A stretch of DNA of 26,047 bases from Granulosicoccus sp965367215. Lineage in GTDB: Bacteria > Pseudomonadota > Gammaproteobacteria > Granulosicoccales > Granulosicoccaceae. Each line of letters opens with the position of its first letter. The stretch's first letter is position 1. Location: positions 1 through 26,047 of the forward strand of contig CBDUIJ010000042.1 of the NCBI GenBank assembly GCA_965367215.1. Direction: 5' to 3'. The notes under the pieces are model-generated. The model had not been told where the DNA came from. It saw nothing but the letters and a program-made list of their open reading frames with translations, and did not search any database. Shown here piece by piece: positions 24,089 through 26,047 of the stretch. Made by a program: the position numbers and the translations under genes.

Positions 24089-24406
24089 TTCATGCAGGGC
24101 GTGGGGTCGTTGGTAGCTGACGGTTCTGGTTCAAGAACCCTGACCTGTTACCGATAACAAGGTTATTGCGTGACATATTTACAAGCAATGGCCTGGAAGG
24201 CGGCTATTGGCGCAAAATCATGTGGCACTGCACCAAAAGCGTGCAAAATATCCCTGTTCGGCCAACTTTGTAACGGTGAGATGCCTTGAACTGGTACGTA
24301 TTGACCAGAACAAATGTGAACTATAGGCACTACACTCTTTCCCGACATTGACTTTTATCAATGCTGCGTTGCAATATATGACGACAACATGAATTCGGAG
24401 TGCTGA
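24089..24406. other. 318-nt intergenic region before the PHA depolymerase gene
   Basis: No gene is seen. Near the start are two small inverted repeats: GGTTCT/AGAACC around 24122-24139, and TGTTA/TAACA around 24146-24159 with flanking ACC and GGT that extend the stem. They may mark the 3' end of the lactate operon transcript, but neither has a T-run. The right end contains the candidate ANR/FNR box and the depolymerase ribosome binding site. Confidence 0.4.
24348..24361. promoter_or_regulatory. Candidate ANR/FNR box upstream of phaZ
   Basis: TTGAC-TTTT-ATCAA matches the ANR/FNR palindrome at 9 of 10 defined positions, and CATTGA/TCAATG are perfect 6-bp arms around it. It lies 45 nt upstream of the phaZ ATG. 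A CAACAT stretch at 24385-24390 would place the box near -42, the usual activating position; TATATG at 24375-24380 is an alternative -10 that would put it nearer -32. The gene's ribosome binding site GGAG is at 24397-24400. Confidence 0.55.
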
Positions 24407-25675
24407 ATGAATTATTACACCAACGAACTGACTCGTTCGGCGCTCTTACCTTGGCGCATGCAAAGCCATATGCTGCGCCAGATCGTCGAAACGCCGTTGA
24501 ACCCCTGGCCTGAGGGCTACTCCAAGCGCTTTGTCTCTGCTTCCTGCGCCATGTTCGAAAACATGACCCGGCGATACGGGAAACCGGAATGGGAAATCGA
24601 CAGTACGAAGGTTGACGGTCTGGAAGTCTCTGTCACTGAAGATGTGGTTTCTGACCGCACCTGGTGCGACCTCCTGCATTTTGCTCGAGACGAGGAAGTT
24701 TGTGGGCAGCGAAACGACCCTAAAGTGTTACTTGTTGCACCAATGTCAGGTCATTACGCAACATTGTTGCGCGGTACCGTCAAGGCGATGCTCCCTGAGC
24801 ACGAAGTCTATATCACTGATTGGCGGGATGCGCGCGATGTACCGGTGGGCTCAGGCTCGTTCACCCTGGATGATTTTGTCACTGAAATCATGGAGTGTGT
24901 TCGCTTTATCGGTGAGGACGTACACGTCATCGCCGTATGTCAGCCAGCAGTTGCCGCCATAGCCGCAACCGCTGTCATGTCTGCGATGAAAGACGAGTGC
25001 ACGCCGGCTTCGCTGACACTTATGGGAGGGCCGCTGGATACGCGCCGCAATCCTACTGCCGTGAATGAATTTGCGGAATCCAAATCAATCGAATGGTTCA
25101 AGCGCCACGTCATTCAGCGCGTGCCGTGGCCGAACGCCGGTGCCATGCGTCGCGTCTACCCCGGGTATATCCAGCTGTCCGGCTTCATGGCCATGAATCT
25201 CGATCGGCACATCGAAGCGCACAAGTCTGTGTTCAACGACATGATCACGGGAGATTGTGACAGCGTTGATCAGCACAACAAATTTTATGATGAGTACCTG
25301 GCTGTGATGGATTTGCCAGCCGACTTCTACCTGGAAACCGTCGAGCGGGTGTTCCTCGAGCATGCGCTGCCCAAGGGGAAGTTTACCTACAAGGGCGAGG
25401 TCATCGACCTGGGAGCCATCAAGGACACGGCCATCATGACGGTTGAAGGTGAGCGAGATGATATCTGCGGCATCGGACAGACCGAGGCGGCCCATGACCT
25501 TTGCCCCAACGTACCGGATGATAAACGCTGGCATTACATGCAGCCGGGTGTCGGTCACTATGGGGTTTTCAATGGCACTCGCTGGCGCACGGAAATCCAG
25601 CCACGCATTCGTGAAATGATTCGAACAGTTCGTTATCAACGACAGGGTGGAGACAGCTCGACAAAGGTCGCCTGA
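24407..25675 (+). CDS. phaZ: Intracellular polyhydroxyalkanoate depolymerase
   Basis: This 422-residue alpha/beta-hydrolase-type enzyme hydrolyses stored poly(3-hydroxybutyrate) inside the cell. The N-terminal MNYYTNELTRSALLPWRMQS has no signal peptide, which rules out the extracellular type. The catalytic triad is of the Cys type: C178 in VCQP, D351 in VEGERDDI, and H384 in GVGHYGVFNG. Length and motifs fit the i-PHB depolymerase family of Cupriavidus PhaZa1. The ATG has an ideal GGAG at 6-nt spacing. It works opposite the thiolase on PHA turnover and is likely monocistronic, with a candidate ANR/FNR box upstream. The stop codon is the first three bases of a degenerate 12-nt tandem repeat. 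Confidence 0.95.
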   Translation: MNYYTNELTRSALLPWRMQSHMLRQIVETPLNPWPEGYSKRFVSASCAMFENMTRRYGKPEWEIDSTKVDGLEVSVTEDVVSDRTWCDLLHFARDEEVCGQRNDPKVLLVAPMSGHYATLLRGTVKAMLPEHEVYITDWRDARDVPVGSGSFTLDDFVTEIMECVRFIGEDVHVIAVCQPAVAAIAATAVMSAMKDECTPASLTLMGGPLDTRRNPTAVNEFAESKSIEWFKRHVIQRVPWPNAGAMRRVYPGYIQLSGFMAMNLDRHIEAHKSVFNDMITGDCDSVDQHNKFYDEYLAVMDLPADFYLETVERVFLEHALPKGKFTYKGEVIDLGAIKDTAIMTVEGERDDICGIGQTEAAHDLCPNVPDDKRWHYMQPGVGHYGVFNGTRWRTEIQPRIREMIRTVRYQRQGGDSSTKVA

Positions 25676-25755
25676 AAGGTTGTTTGAAAGTCGACTGAAG
25701 GGTCGGCTGAAAGGTTGTTCGAAGAGTCGACTGAAAGTTCATTCGAAAGTCGTCT
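25673..25755. repeat. Degenerate 12-nt tandem repeat starting at the phaZ stop codon
   Basis: Seven adjoining units follow the pattern YGAARRKTYGWY: TGAAAGGTTGTT, TGAAAGTCGAC (11 nt), TGAAGGGTCGGC, TGAAAGGTTGTT, CGAAGAGTCGAC, TGAAAGTTCATT and CGAAAGTCGTCT. Units 1 and 4 are identical. The first unit supplies the phaZ TGA. Beyond two stops, the same frame would read four-residue repeats rich in Ser and Glu. The units are too short and continuous for a CRISPR array. The function is unknown; slippage-generated sequence is the simplest explanation. Confidence 0.7.
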
Positions 25756-25842
25756 TCAACATTTCCCGGCATGGTGCCTGAGGGGTCGCGCAAGCTGCGT
25801 TGGCCGATTCAGGCTTCGGGGCAACTCGGCTGCCGCCCGGCA

Positions 25843-25856
25843 GGCGAGGCCTCGCC
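25843..25856. terminator. Possible hairpin between phaZ and the convergent lipase gene
   Basis: GGCGAGGCCTCGCC is a perfect 14-nt palindrome, flanked by CCGG on the left and GGTTT on the right, which can extend the stem with a small bulge. It lies 14 nt past the stop of the leftward lipase gene and could close either transcript. The short run of three T on the plus strand is weak support. Confidence 0.3.
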
Positions 25857-25870
25857 GGTTTACCTCGGCT

Positions 25871-26047
25871 TCAATGAAAGCGTTCCAGCCATCGATCGAT
25901 ATCGGTCATGACGCGATCTCGACGTTCCGGCGTTTCATTGAGCAGTTCGTGAAAATAGCCGTCGTATTCTCGTACCGTCAGATACTGCGGCGGCGCTTCA
26001 CCGGCAAATTGACGTGTCTTGTCAGGGTCCGCAACCGTGTCGGCTCC
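25871..26047 (-). CDS. Alpha/beta hydrolase, monoacylglycerol-lipase-like (partial)
   Basis: The last 58 codons plus a TGA stop of a leftward gene are present; the rest lies beyond the right edge. The translation begins GADTVADPDKTRQF, in which the first Asp (the third residue) fits the catalytic Asp loop of the lysophospholipase/monoacylglycerol lipase (serine aminopeptidase S33) group. It continues through LTVREYDGYFHELLNE, where the His is the expected catalytic one, and ends VMTDIDRWLERFH. The nucleophile Ser lies outside the window. The product probably hydrolyses glycerides or related esters. It converges with phaZ. Confidence 0.8.
   Translation of the reverse strand, partial: GADTVADPDKTRQFAGEAPPQYLTVREYDGYFHELLNETPERRDRVMTDIDRWLERFH

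Noticed and set aside
25673..25755. Tandem repeat as a CRISPR array
   Set aside because: Units are 11-12 nt with no spacers and no cas genes are present.

Overview
The window reads as a metabolically versatile, probably marine, heterotrophic proteobacterium, most likely a gammaproteobacterium. The grounds are moderate-to-high GC, E. coli-type D-lactate dehydrogenase and lactate permease, a TRAP transporter, polyhydroxyalkanoate (PHA) turnover genes, NnrS, and candidate ANR/FNR and NsrR boxes. The taxonomic call is an inference from gene content only. There are no rRNAs, tRNAs, insertion sequences, phage genes or CRISPR arrays that I can support.

Layout. (1) 1-3300: the C-terminal tail of an amidohydrolase-like gene, then 566 nt with no convincing gene. 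A rightward group follows: a phytanoyl-CoA-dioxygenase-like (PhyH) oxygenase, an atypical shikimate-dehydrogenase-like (AroE-fold) protein and an HpcH/HpaI aldolase, closed by a good intrinsic terminator. (2) 3383-3988: a histidine phosphatase with a variant LSHP motif in place of RHG. (3) 4003-10683 is the most notable part: a leftward operon dctP-dctQ-dctM (TRAP transporter) followed by a 1068-residue reductive dehalogenase. That protein lacks a Tat signal and is fused to its own flavin/NAD(P)H/[2Fe-2S] reductase, so it is a 'self-sufficient' catabolic dehalogenase of the BhbA/NpRdhA type. A divergent MarR regulator shares the intergenic region, which carries two sites of the form GTGC-N5-GCAC. 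(4) 10812-14569: a fumarylacetoacetate-hydrolase-family enzyme, an acetyl-CoA acetyltransferase and a predicted adenylate cyclase. (5) 14658-16288: translationally overlapping YggS-type pyridoxal-phosphate (PLP) carrier and pyridoxal kinase. (6) 16370-18256: DUF2478 protein and NnrS, divergent, with an NsrR-like box between them. (7) 18361-20250: IolC kinase fused to DUF2090, leftward. (8) 20654-24088: lactate permease and quinone-linked D-lactate dehydrogenase. (9) 24407-25675: intracellular PHA depolymerase. Candidate ANR/FNR boxes lie before both (8) and (9). (10) A monoacylglycerol-lipase-like alpha/beta hydrolase runs leftward off the right edge.

How it fits together. The region-3 genes make a compact module for importing a small organic anion, plausibly a halogenated aromatic acid, and removing halogen reductively in the cytoplasm using NAD(P)H. 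The ligand-responsive MarR would set expression. The rest is mainly carbon and energy housekeeping: PHA cycle, lactate, inositol-type sugar acids, PLP homeostasis, and low-oxygen or nitric-oxide response. The substrate of the dehalogenase and the role of the PhyH/AroE-like/aldolase group cannot be settled from sequence alone.
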